Below the pieces are notes generated by a model that was not told the origin of the DNA, did not search any database, and saw only the letters and a program-made list of their open reading frames with translations. Positions 17,837 through 26,728 of a stretch of 34,345 nt of DNA are shown here, in pieces (position 1 is the stretch's first letter; the number at the start of each line of letters is the position of its first letter). The stretch is from Oscillospiraceae bacterium (lineage in GTDB: Bacteria > Bacillota > Clostridia > Oscillospirales > CAG-272): the NCBI GenBank assembly GCA_015064795.1, contig SVRO01000005.1:1-34345 (forward strand), written 5' to 3'. Position numbers and translations under genes: made by a program.

Positions 17837-18832
17837 ATGTATCAAACACTCAAGGAACTGATAAAGGTACACGGTGTTTCGGGCCGAGAGGGAGCAGTGG
17901 CCAAGGCCATTTCCGAAAAAATAGCCCCCTACGTGGACGAGATCTCTACCGATGCGCTCGGCAACTTGATCGCGCTGAAAAAGGGAAACGGCGAGAATAA
18001 GAGAAAGCGTATGCTTTGCGCGCATATGGACGAGATCGGATTTATCGTCACGTATATTGAGGATAACGGCTTTTTGCGCGTCTCGAATATCGGCGGTATC
18101 CGCTTTATTCCCTCGGCATATATGCCCGTGGTTTTTGAAAACGGACTGCACGGTGTGGTGGCACCCGACGAGGAGCTTGCCAAAAAAGAGGATTACAAGG
18201 CAACGAATTTTTATATCGACATCGGTGCCAAGGATAAGAAGGACGCCGAAAAGCGCGTAAAGATCGGGGATTGTGCCGTGATCGAGCCCTCGCTTACCCG
18301 TCTTGCCGGTGCAAGAGTTGCCGCGCGCCCCGTGGATGATCGCATCGGATGCGCCATTCTCGTGGATATTGCCAAGCGGCTGGAAGTTCTCAAGGACGAT
18401 GTGTATTTCGTCTTTTCGGTGCAGGAGGAGGTCGGCTGTCGCGGTGCGAAAACGGCGGCCTTTGCCATCAAGCCCGACGACGCGCTCGTCTTTGACGTGA
18501 CGGGCACGGGCGACGTGCCGGGAGCCAAGCCCATGGCGATCTCACTTGGAAAGGGCGCGGCTATTAAGGTGAAGGACAGCTCGGTCATTTGCCATGCGGA
18601 AACGGTCGCTCGCTTGCAGGAGCTTGCGCGGGAGAAAAAGATTCCTTATCAAATGGAGATCCTGACCTACGGAGGTACCGACACGAGCTCCATACAGATG
18701 ACGGGAGTCGGCGCCAAGGTCGGTGCGATCTCGATTCCCACGCGCAACATTCACACGGCGACGGAGATCGTGGATATGCACGATGTCGAGGCCTGCCGCG
18801 ATCTTGCGCTGGCGTATCTTTGGGCGGAATAA
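17837..18832 (+). CDS. M42 family metallopeptidase (paralog 3)
   Basis: CAHMDEIGFIV, RPVDDRIGCAI, SVQEEVGCRGAK, VFDVTGTGD, RNIHTATE. Confidence 0.92.
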   Translation: MYQTLKELIKVHGVSGREGAVAKAISEKIAPYVDEISTDALGNLIALKKGNGENKRKRMLCAHMDEIGFIVTYIEDNGFLRVSNIGGIRFIPSAYMPVVFENGLHGVVAPDEELAKKEDYKATNFYIDIGAKDKKDAEKRVKIGDCAVIEPSLTRLAGARVAARPVDDRIGCAILVDIAKRLEVLKDDVYFVFSVQEEVGCRGAKTAAFAIKPDDALVFDVTGTGDVPGAKPMAISLGKGAAIKVKDSSVICHAETVARLQELAREKKIPYQMEILTYGGTDTSSIQMTGVGAKVGAISIPTRNIHTATEIVDMHDVEACRDLALAYLWAE

Positions 18833-18842
18833 GGAGAAGACT

Positions 18843-20096
18843 ATGGAATTTTCACAAGAACTTTTGGCACTCGCGGCCGAGGCCGAGGCAAAGCTTGCTG
18901 ATATTTTTGCCGAAATCGACCGTGTTTCCTTTGACAATACCTCAAAGATCATGGACAGCTTCCGTGAGCATCGTGTTTCGGACGCTATGTTCAATCCCAC
19001 CAGCGGATACGGCTACGACGACAGAGGTCGTGAGGTGCTGGACGAAATTTGGGCTGACGTGATGGGTGCCGAGGCGGCACTTGTGCGCCCACAGATCGTC
19101 AATGGCACGCAGGCCTTGACCATCGGACTTTTTGGCCTTTTGCGCCCCGGAGACCTCATGCTTTCGATCGCGGGCAAGCCCTACGACACGCTTGAGGAAG
19201 TGATCGGTATCGGCGGAAAAACCGGCAACGGAAGCCTTGCGGATTTCGGCGTGGACTACGAGAAGGTGGACCTTTTACCAAACGGTTGCTTTGATTTTCA
19301 AACGATTGAAAAACGGCTTGCCGAAAACGAGGGCAGAGTAAAGGTCGTGTTTATTCAGCGCTCGAAGGGATACCTCAATCGCAAGACGCTCAGTGTCCGC
19401 GAGATCGGTGAGGCAGTGGCCTTCGTCAAGGCGCGCGCCAAGGATTGCTTCGTGGTGGTGGATAACTGCTACGGCGAGTTCGTGGAGCGCGAGGAGCCCA
19501 CGGCTGTGGGAGCCGACCTTGTCATTGGCTCGCTCATCAAAAACCCGGGCGGCGGCATGGCCGAGACGGGTGGTTACCTTGCGGGTAGCGCACGTGCCGT
19601 TGAGCTTGCCTCTTATCGTTTAACTTCGGTCGGAGTTGGCGGCGAGGTCGGTGCTTCGCTCGGTATGAATAAGAGTCTTTACAAGGGGCTTTTCTACGCG
19701 CCGCACACGGTGTCGCAGGCACTGAAAACCGCACATCTTGCGGCTTACATATTCGAAAAGCTCGGTTACCGTGTGGAGCCGCGCTTTGACGAGGTGCGGC
19801 ACGATATCATTCAAACCGTGATCACCGAGGCGCCCGAAAAGCTGTGTGCGTTTTGCCGCGGCATCCAGAAGGGCTCACCCGTGGACGCTTTCGTGACGCC
19901 GGAGCCGTGGGATATGCCGGGATATGCCGACCAAGTGATCATGGCGGCGGGAGCCTTTACGCAGGGCTCATCCATCGAGCTTTCGGCCGATGGCCCGCTT
20001 CGTCCGCCTTACACCGCCTTCTTCCAAGGGGGACTTACCTACGAGAGCGGAAAGATCGGCATTTTGGCGGCGGCACAAGAGATGATGAATCTTTGA
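18843..20096 (+). CDS. Methionine gamma-lyase family / aluminium-resistance-type PLP-dependent protein
   Basis: FDNTSKIMDSFREHRVSDAMFNPTSGYGYDDRGRE...VVDNCYGEFVE...GSLIKNPGGGMAETGGY; ATG chosen after AAGGAGAAGA. Confidence 0.9.
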   Translation: MEFSQELLALAAEAEAKLADIFAEIDRVSFDNTSKIMDSFREHRVSDAMFNPTSGYGYDDRGREVLDEIWADVMGAEAALVRPQIVNGTQALTIGLFGLLRPGDLMLSIAGKPYDTLEEVIGIGGKTGNGSLADFGVDYEKVDLLPNGCFDFQTIEKRLAENEGRVKVVFIQRSKGYLNRKTLSVREIGEAVAFVKARAKDCFVVVDNCYGEFVEREEPTAVGADLVIGSLIKNPGGGMAETGGYLAGSARAVELASYRLTSVGVGGEVGASLGMNKSLYKGLFYAPHTVSQALKTAHLAAYIFEKLGYRVEPRFDEVRHDIIQTVITEAPEKLCAFCRGIQKGSPVDAFVTPEPWDMPGYADQVIMAAGAFTQGSSIELSADGPLRPPYTAFFQGGLTYESGKIGILAAAQEMMNL

Positions 20097-20114
20097 TTGT
20101 TTACAAAAAATTTG

Positions 20115-20143
20115 TTGATATTTCTCGGATAATCTGATACAAT
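20115..20143 (+). promoter_or_regulatory. SigA-type promoter of lipoprotein-cysteine desulfurase unit
   Basis: TTGATA (20115-20120), 17-nt spacer, TACAAT (20138-20143). Confidence 0.65.
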
Positions 20144-20191
20144 ATATTCTGTAATATCCTGTAATTTGAAAAGTGAAAGGTGAAAGATCAA

Positions 20192-21196
20192 ATGAAAAAA
20201 ATAATTGCCGTTTTACTTCTTGCTATTATGGTTTTGGGTGTCGTTTCCTGCGGAGAGCAGGTGGAGGCTCCTTCGGGCTTTCAGGTGGCCTCGGTGGACA
20301 GCGATCCCTTCTATTTATACGTTCCGAACAGTTGGACGAGCAATGCCTCCAGCGGCATTTCCAGTGCGTATTGCTCGACGGCGGGCAGCGTGCTCGTCAG
20401 TGCCTTCGCGCAAAAGAACGACGCAGGCATCTCGCTTGAGCAGTATACTGCTAAAACGCTGGAAAGCTTCCAGAGAACGCTTGAGGAGTTTGAGCTTGTG
20501 ACCAAGAAGTTGGAGGAGACCGTGCTGGGCTCCTACGCGGCGTATTGCTTTGACTATACGGCTACCTCTGGTAAAAAGGATATGGCCTTCCGCACGTACG
20601 TTTCCAACTACGCCGAGGGCTTTACGGTTTTGACCTATAGCGCGGTAAAGGATTCCTTTGCAACCTATGAGGAGGACTTTGGCGAGATCGTTTCCAAGTT
20701 CACCTTCAAGGTCGAGAACGAAAACGAGATTCCCTCGAAGGAGCAAAACAGCGAGGTGATCGAGGGCTGGCAGCTTGCCTCCAATATCAAATATGAGTAT
20801 GATTTCTACGTTCCGAAGGCTTGGCGTGTAGACAAGACCACCGAGATTCCCACCGCATATTGCTCGGAGGAGTCGCAGGACAATTCGAACGTAACGCTGA
20901 TGTCCTATGTTTTGAATGAGCCGATGACAGCCGCGGAATATTGGGAGAAGACCAAGAGTGAGCTTACGTATGACTATACCGTGTTCACCACCGACGAGAA
21001 TGCAACGCTTGGCGGACTTTCGGCCGTTGCCGTTGAGTACGAGACCGGCCTTGTGGGCATGATGTACCGTATCAAGCAGGTGTTCTGCGCGACCTCGAAT
21101 ATGGTCTACGTTTTCACCTACACCTCGGATGCCACCCATTACGACACGCACTTGGATGCCGTGAACGAGACGATCGCTATGTTTGAGTTTCACTGA
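20192..21196 (+). CDS. Lipoprotein with two tandem related domains (PsbP/DUF1795-like fold suspected)
   Basis: MKKIIAVLLLAIMVLGVVSCGEQ lipobox; internal similarity GFQVAS..FYLYVPNSW..ISSAYCS vs GWQLAS..YDFYVPKAWRVDKTTEIPTAYCS. Confidence 0.75.
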   Translation: MKKIIAVLLLAIMVLGVVSCGEQVEAPSGFQVASVDSDPFYLYVPNSWTSNASSGISSAYCSTAGSVLVSAFAQKNDAGISLEQYTAKTLESFQRTLEEFELVTKKLEETVLGSYAAYCFDYTATSGKKDMAFRTYVSNYAEGFTVLTYSAVKDSFATYEEDFGEIVSKFTFKVENENEIPSKEQNSEVIEGWQLASNIKYEYDFYVPKAWRVDKTTEIPTAYCSEESQDNSNVTLMSYVLNEPMTAAEYWEKTKSELTYDYTVFTTDENATLGGLSAVAVEYETGLVGMMYRIKQVFCATSNMVYVFTYTSDATHYDTHLDAVNETIAMFEFH

Positions 21197-21202
21197 TCTT
21201 TC

Positions 21203-22369
21203 ATGAAAGAAATCTATCTTGATAACAGCGCCACGACGCCGCTTTGCGAAGGCGCAATTGAAGCCATGGGGCGTGCAATGCGGACGTACGGAAATCCGTC
21301 CTCGCTTCACACGATGGGGCATGAGGCGCAAAAGCTTGTGGATGCGGCAAGAGAGGGAATCGGAAGTGCGCTTGGCGTGCGGATGATGAAGCCGGGGGAG
21401 CTGATCTTTACCTCCTGCGGAACCGAGGCCAATAACCTTGCCATCTTTGGCGTGGCGTATGCCAAGGCTCGCCGCGTGGCGAACAAAATCGTAACGACCG
21501 ACTCGGAGCATCCGTCGGTGGAAAAGTCGCTCCGTATGCTTGAGGCGGACGGCTTTGAGGTCGTTCGCATCTCGACGCGAGGTGGTGTGCTGAATTTTGA
21601 ACAGCTCGAGAACGCACTTGACGAAAAGGTGCTTTTGTTGACCATGATGATGGTCAACAACGAAACGGGAGCCGCGTACGACCTTTCGCGCGTCTTTCGG
21701 CTTGCGAAGGAGAGATGTCCGTCGGCCGTCACGCATTGTGACGCCGTGCAGGGCTTCCTCAAGCTTCGCTTTTCCCCTACCGCGATCGGCGCTGACCTCG
21801 TGAGCATCAGCGCGCATAAAATACATGGCCCTAAGGGTGTAGGCGCACTTTATGTGAACCGTGAGATCTTGAAGCAGAAAAAGCTTGCTCCCCGTCTTTT
21901 TGGCGGTGGACAGGAATTTGGCTTTCGGTCTGGCACCGAAAACGTGATCGGTATCGTCGGCTTTGGCGCGGCGGTACGCGAGACGGGAAGGGGACTTGAC
22001 GAAAAGCTTCAAAGAATGGCATCGCTCCGCGAGTATGCGCTTCTTAAGCTGTCGGCACTTGACGTGACGCTGAACGTGCCGATCGGGGACTGTGCGCCGC
22101 ACATTCTTAACTTTACGCTTCCGCGCATCAAGAGCGAGACCATGCTTCACTATCTTTCGGGCGAGGGGATCTACGTTTCGAGTGGCTCGGCCTGCTCGTC
22201 ACATTCCCATGCACCCAGTCCCACACTTCTTGCGTTTGGACTTTCGCCAAGCGACGCAGAAAATTCCATTCGCGTAAGTCTTTCGGAGTACAACACCGAG
22301 GAGGAGATCGACCGCTTTGTTGAATGCCTCAAAAACGGTCTTGGCGTTTTAGTTCGTGTGCGCAAATAA
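21203..22369 (+). CDS. Cysteine desulfurase (NifS/IscS family)
   Basis: MKEIYLDNSATTPLCEGAIEAM; TSCGTEANNLAIFG; SISAHKIHGPKGVGALYV (PLP Lys); VSSGSACSSHSHAPSP (active-site Cys). Confidence 0.95.
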   Translation: MKEIYLDNSATTPLCEGAIEAMGRAMRTYGNPSSLHTMGHEAQKLVDAAREGIGSALGVRMMKPGELIFTSCGTEANNLAIFGVAYAKARRVANKIVTTDSEHPSVEKSLRMLEADGFEVVRISTRGGVLNFEQLENALDEKVLLLTMMMVNNETGAAYDLSRVFRLAKERCPSAVTHCDAVQGFLKLRFSPTAIGADLVSISAHKIHGPKGVGALYVNREILKQKKLAPRLFGGGQEFGFRSGTENVIGIVGFGAAVRETGRGLDEKLQRMASLREYALLKLSALDVTLNVPIGDCAPHILNFTLPRIKSETMLHYLSGEGIYVSSGSACSSHSHAPSPTLLAFGLSPSDAENSIRVSLSEYNTEEEIDRFVECLKNGLGVLVRVRK

Positions 22370-22384
22370 AAAACGGCATAAAAA

Positions 22385-22421
22385 ATACGGTGAGACATGA
22401 AGTCTCGCCGTATTTTTGTTT
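22385..22421 (+). terminator. Terminator after the cysteine desulfurase gene
   Basis: AATACGGTGAGACATGAAGTCTCGCCGTATTTTTGTTT. Confidence 0.8.
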
Positions 22422-22425
22422 CATA

Positions 22426-22935
22426 TTAAAGAACCAACGAGGGAGCGGTATAAATTCTTGCCGCAAGTTCTTGGTTGAGCATATACAAACTCTTGGGATC
22501 CGATCCGAACAGATCCATCTTGGTGATCAGATCGTTGGCATTGGTCTCCTCCTCACCTTGCTCCTTGACGAACCAATCCAAGAATTGCATCGTGCGGAAA
22601 TCCTTCACGTCGTAAGCCGCCGCGTAAATATCGTTGATAAGCGAGGTTACATATTCTTCGTGCTCAAGCCCCGCCTTCAGAACGTCCATGTGGCAGGTGA
22701 AGACCTTGTCTGGCTTATTGATGGCCTCCAAGGTGACGACTTGGTTTTCATTCTGCAGATATTGATAGAAAAGCATGGCATGATCACGCTCCTCCTGTGC
22801 CTGTACCATATACCAATTCGCAAAGCCATCAAGGCCTTTCGCCTTGAAATAATTCGAAAAATCAAGGTAAAGGTAGGCGGAATAAAATTCTTTGTTAATT
22901 TGCTCATTTAAAAGTTCACGTACTTTTGCATTCAT
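22426..22935 (-). CDS. Ferritin (non-heme, FtnA-like)
   Basis: MNAKVRELLNEQINKEFYSAYLYLDFSNYFKAKGLDGFANWYMVQAQEERDHAMLFYQYL. Confidence 0.96.
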   Translation of the reverse strand: MNAKVRELLNEQINKEFYSAYLYLDFSNYFKAKGLDGFANWYMVQAQEERDHAMLFYQYLQNENQVVTLEAINKPDKVFTCHMDVLKAGLEHEEYVTSLINDIYAAAYDVKDFRTMQFLDWFVKEQGEEETNANDLITKMDLFGSDPKSLYMLNQELAARIYTAPSLVL

Positions 22936-22965
22936 TTTTACACCCTCCAATGCTTTGATATTTTT

Positions 22966-22994
22966 ATTGTAGCATAACTTTGTTTACAAGTCAA
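22966..22994 (-). promoter_or_regulatory. SigA-type promoter of the ferritin gene
   Basis: Minus strand TTGACT (22994-22989), 17-nt spacer, TACAAT (22971-22966). Confidence 0.72.
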
Positions 22995-23833
22995 GACTGT
23001 TTTTTTCTCAGCTCGGGAAGAGCCATCGCGAAGATTGCGGCGAAGCCGACGAGGGCAAGAAGCGTGCAAAGCAGATAATCCCAAACGCCGAAGCTACCGA
23101 AGTTTTTATCGGCGAAGATCTCGGGCAGGGAGCCGAGCATAAAGCCGAAAATGACGAGATAGGTGGCGCGCGGGACGCACTTGAGCAGCTGCTCCACGGC
23201 GTAGGCCGTCAAGAGCACGCCGATCACGGCACCGATGCCGAGCGGCACAAGGGGAAGAATATCCAGACGGGAAACGTGATCCATGATCTCGCCGTAAATG
23301 CCGAGAACGTAAAGCATTTGCGACAGGCTGATGCCGGGAAGCACGAAGCCGATGGCTACGAGGATGCCGCAAAGAAGCTGAAGAAGGACGCTCTTCACGC
23401 TCAAAGCGATCGGAATGGAAAAGAGATCACTTGGAATTTTGGAGATCGCAAAGACGCAAGCAATACCAAGCACAACGAAGAGAACGTCCAACGGCTTTGG
23501 ACGGTGGATCTCGGCCGATTTCAAAATGATCGGAATGCCGCCCGCCACCGCGCCCGCAAAGAAGAAGCAGACGGCCAGCGGAAAGCGCGCCATGAGCATG
23601 GTGACGAGATTCGAAAACAGCACGAAGCCAACAATGCCCGCAACTCCTGCTTCCAACAAAAAGATAAAAGCTTTTTTACGGTTTTTGCCGCCCGGCAGAA
23701 AGGCACCGACCGCCTCGATGAGCTTGTCGTAAATGCCGAGAATCATGGCCATGGAGCCGCCGCTCACACCGGGAACGGTCAGCGTGCCGCCGATCCAAAG
23801 ACCCTTCAGCACGGTAAACAGTGCGTTTTTCAT
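22991..23833 (-). CDS. DUF368 family membrane protein
   Basis: KGLWIGGTLTVPGVSGGSMAMILGIYDKLIEAV N-terminus typical of DUF368 plus multiple TM segments. Confidence 0.9.
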   Translation of the reverse strand: MKNALFTVLKGLWIGGTLTVPGVSGGSMAMILGIYDKLIEAVGAFLPGGKNRKKAFIFLLEAGVAGIVGFVLFSNLVTMLMARFPLAVCFFFAGAVAGGIPIILKSAEIHRPKPLDVLFVVLGIACVFAISKIPSDLFSIPIALSVKSVLLQLLCGILVAIGFVLPGISLSQMLYVLGIYGEIMDHVSRLDILPLVPLGIGAVIGVLLTAYAVEQLLKCVPRATYLVIFGFMLGSLPEIFADKNFGSFGVWDYLLCTLLALVGFAAIFAMALPELRKKQS

Positions 23834-23849
23834 TTTCTTCTCCGTTCTT

Positions 23850-24899
23850 TTATTCGAGGGTAACGGTTTTGCCCGTTTTGGCCGATTCGTAGATCGCACC
23901 GATCAGCTTAACGCAATCGGCACCCGTGGTGGGTAGCACCTCGGGGTCGCGGTCATCGCGCACCGCAAGAATCATATCCTCAACAACGTGGCGGTGGCCG
24001 TACAGCTTGTCCGGCTCGAGCTTAGCCGCCTCGCGATTTCCCTTGCCGTAGCGTGCGAGCATCATTTCCTCCTCGTCGTCCTCGTCCATATCTGCAAGAG
24101 GCTCGCGCATCTTCCAAGTCTTGAGCGTATCGGCATCGGCCTCAATACTACCGTTCGTGCCGTAGAGCATGATCTCGGTGGAGATGCCGGGGTAAGCGCA
24201 GGTGGTGCTTACGAAGGTGGCCGTAGCGCCGTTTTTGAATTTGACGAGCGAGGCGGTGAGATCCTCGGTTTCGATGTCGTGGTTATAGATACCCATGGTG
24301 GAGGTGACCGACGCGGGCTCGCCCATGAACCACAGCATAAGGTCTACGGTGTGGATGGCCTGATTCATAAGCGAGCCGCCGCCGTCCATCGCCCAGGTCC
24401 CGTGCCAATTATTATCGTAATATCTTTGGTCGCGATACCATTTGACTGCAAAGGTACCAAGCACCAGCTTCCCGAGTCGGCCGTCCTCGACCGCCGTTTT
24501 GATGGGATACATATTGAGATTGTAGCGGTTTTGGAAGACTACACCCGCCTTTTTCCCCGTTTTCTTGCGTGTTTCCTCGATGAGCATCGCGCGTTCATAG
24601 GTGATGTCAAGCGGCTTTTCCACAAGCACGTGCTTCCCTGCCTCCATAGCGCGCACCGCAAAATCGGCGTGCATGGCGCTGGGGAGGCAGACGCTGATGA
24701 TATCCACTCGCGCATCCTTTAAAAGCTCCTCAAAGTCGCGGTAAAGCGTGATGCCCTCGTAAAGAGTCGCCGCCTTTTCAAGACGTTTTTCGTCAATATC
24801 GCAGACTGCGATAAGCTCGGCGTGCTCGGACGCCGCAGCAGCCTCTGCGTGAGCCATTCCGATGCCAAGACCGAGAACAGCGTATCCTATCTTTTTCAT
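23850..24899 (-). CDS. Gfo/Idh/MocA family oxidoreductase
   Basis: GYAVLGLGIGMAHAEAAAASEHAELIAVCDID; VSVCLPSAMHADFAVRAMEAGKHVLVEKPLDI. Confidence 0.93.
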   Translation of the reverse strand: MKKIGYAVLGLGIGMAHAEAAAASEHAELIAVCDIDEKRLEKAATLYEGITLYRDFEELLKDARVDIISVCLPSAMHADFAVRAMEAGKHVLVEKPLDITYERAMLIEETRKKTGKKAGVVFQNRYNLNMYPIKTAVEDGRLGKLVLGTFAVKWYRDQRYYDNNWHGTWAMDGGGSLMNQAIHTVDLMLWFMGEPASVTSTMGIYNHDIETEDLTASLVKFKNGATATFVSTTCAYPGISTEIMLYGTNGSIEADADTLKTWKMREPLADMDEDDEEEMMLARYGKGNREAAKLEPDKLYGHRHVVEDMILAVRDDRDPEVLPTTGADCVKLIGAIYESAKTGKTVTLE

Positions 24900-24938
24900 A
24901 ACGATGCTCCTTTATGTATTTTGTGATTTTTTGAAATT

Positions 24939-25763
24939 TTAATTCCTTTTTCGAAGCAAGGCCGTTCGCGGATTGCCCGAAAGGTCATTCTCTACCGCGC
25001 AGGAGAAGCCGAAGGCTTCGGCCAGCTTTTCGATATCCTTTTTTTGATCGAAGCCGATCTCAAATAAGATAAACCCGTTTTCCTTCAGACGCGCGGTGTG
25101 ATGTGCGAGAATGGCGCGGTAAAAATCCAGCCCGTCCGCACCGCCGTCAAGTGCCGCGCGTGGCTCGGAAAAAAGCTCCTCCTCAAGCGAGTCAATAATT
25201 GCGGTACGAATATAGGGGGGGTTGGATAAAATGGCATCGAAGCTCTCCTCGCCAAGCGGCGCATCCTTATGCAGAACGTCGGCCAGAACCAAGGCAACAC
25301 GTCCCTCTACGCCGTTTCGCGCCGCGTTTCGTGCTGCCAAGTCCAGCGTTTCGGGGAAAAGATCGGCGGCAAGCGCGCGACAGTCCGCGCGGTGCTTCAA
25401 GACCGAGATGGCAATACATCCGCTTCCTGTGCAAAGATCGGCAAAGTAGGCGTTCTCGGGAAGAAGGGAAATAGCCTTTTCCACCAAGCACTCGGTGTCG
25501 GAACGGGGGATCAGACATTTTTCATTGACGAAATACGTCTCTTCAAAAAAATCCCATTCGCCGAACAGATATTGAAGCGGATAGTGCTCGCATCGGCGGT
25601 CAAGGGCAGCTATGAGAGCTTCACTTTCATAGTTTCTTTCGGGGGAGGAATAGAGCTGTGCGCGTGGTACACCGCAGAAATGCCACAAAAGGAGCGCGGC
25701 CTCGGTCTCGGCGTTTTCGATGCCCGCATCCTTGAGGCAGTCGACGATTTGGCCGTACGTCAT
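24939..25763 (-). CDS. prmC: Peptide chain release factor N5-glutamine methyltransferase
   Basis: YLFGEWDFFEETYFVNEKCLIPRSDTECLVEKA; DLCTGSGCIAISVLKH; SNPPYIRT. Confidence 0.93.
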   Translation of the reverse strand: MTYGQIVDCLKDAGIENAETEAALLLWHFCGVPRAQLYSSPERNYESEALIAALDRRCEHYPLQYLFGEWDFFEETYFVNEKCLIPRSDTECLVEKAISLLPENAYFADLCTGSGCIAISVLKHRADCRALAADLFPETLDLAARNAARNGVEGRVALVLADVLHKDAPLGEESFDAILSNPPYIRTAIIDSLEEELFSEPRAALDGGADGLDFYRAILAHHTARLKENGFILFEIGFDQKKDIEKLAEAFGFSCAVENDLSGNPRTALLRKRN

Positions 25764-25838
25764 GTTCTTTCCTCCTAAAACATAATAATTCACTCTATTA
25801 TAATGCTTTTCTTTGGCTTTGTCAAGCCGCAAAATGTA

Positions 25839-26519
25839 TTATTTAAGAGCTTTTGCAAGCTTGGCAAGCGCTCCCTTTTCGATGCGGCTGACGTAGGAGC
25901 GTGAGATGCCGAGCTTTGCCGCAATCTCCCGTTGCGTCATGACCTTATGTCCGTAAAGACCGTAGCGCAAAACGATGATCTGCCGCTCTCGCTCGTCAAG
26001 AATGCTTTCCACGAGCGAGAGAGCTTTTGAGGTCTGCATACCGCGTTCCACCTCCTCGCTCACGTTTTCGTCTGAGCAGATAAAGTCGCTATAAGTAAGG
26101 GGATTGCCGTCTCGGTCTACGTCGATGGTTTCGCCTAAGGAGACTTCGGCGGCCAACTTTTTTTGCGAGCGAAAATGCATCAAAATTTCGTTTTGAATGC
26201 ATTTGGCCGCGTACGTAGCAAAGCGGGCGCCATTTTCGGGGGAAAAGCTATCTACTGCTTTGACCAGTCCAATGGTGCCGATCGATACGAGATCCTCCTG
26301 CGAATGCGCTTGCGAATAGTATTTTCTTACGATGTGTGAGACTAAGCGCAAATTGTGAAGAATCAGCTTTTGGCGTGCGCTCTCGTCCCCCTGGGCCGTC
26401 TGTTCGATACAAAGGGCTTCCTCGGCGGGCGAGAGAGGGGGCGGGAATTTTTGCGGCGTGCCGATGCCGAGAAGAATGTGCGTGAAACGGGAAATGAGCG
26501 AAAAGATCTGCCAAAACAT
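25839..26519 (-). CDS. sigK: RNA polymerase sporulation sigma factor, SigK-type
   Basis: NLRLVSHIVRKYYSQAHSQEDLVSIGTIGLVKAVDSFSPENGARFATYAAKCIQNEILMHFR; region 4 DERERQIIVLRYGLYGHKVMTQREIAAKLGISRSYVSRIEK; hydrophobic N-terminus then FPPPLSPAEE as in pro-SigK. Confidence 0.9.
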   Translation of the reverse strand: MFWQIFSLISRFTHILLGIGTPQKFPPPLSPAEEALCIEQTAQGDESARQKLILHNLRLVSHIVRKYYSQAHSQEDLVSIGTIGLVKAVDSFSPENGARFATYAAKCIQNEILMHFRSQKKLAAEVSLGETIDVDRDGNPLTYSDFICSDENVSEEVERGMQTSKALSLVESILDERERQIIVLRYGLYGHKVMTQREIAAKLGISRSYVSRIEKGALAKLAKALK

Positions 26520-26670
26520 AACGCGTCCTCCTTTTCGATATATCTTCATTTTATGCAGGAACGGCACGTCCTTTGATGAAAAGAGAAAGATAGGACAAGG
26601 GCAGAAGAAAGAAAACGGAATTTTTGGTATATAAACAAAAAATGTTTCGCGCTTGAGAGCTTTATAACGA

Positions 26671-26718
26671 AACGGCATTCCGAGATCGGAATGCCGTTGG
26701 TTTTCTTTGTTTTTTTAT
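26671..26718 (+). terminator. Strong hairpin with T-tract on + strand
   Basis: AACGGCATTCCGA GA TCGGAATGCCGTT followed by GGTTTTCTTTGTTTTTTT. Confidence 0.65.
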
Positions 26719-26728
26719 CGGTCGGATG

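Noticed and set aside
20315-22150. 611-aa minus-strand ORF
   Set aside because: Antisense to the lipoprotein and cysteine desulfurase genes; shadow of biased codon use with Arg/His-rich composition.
25764-25838. Possible regulatory RNA upstream of prmC
   Set aside because: Only short AT-rich sequence, no stable hairpin or known motif visible.
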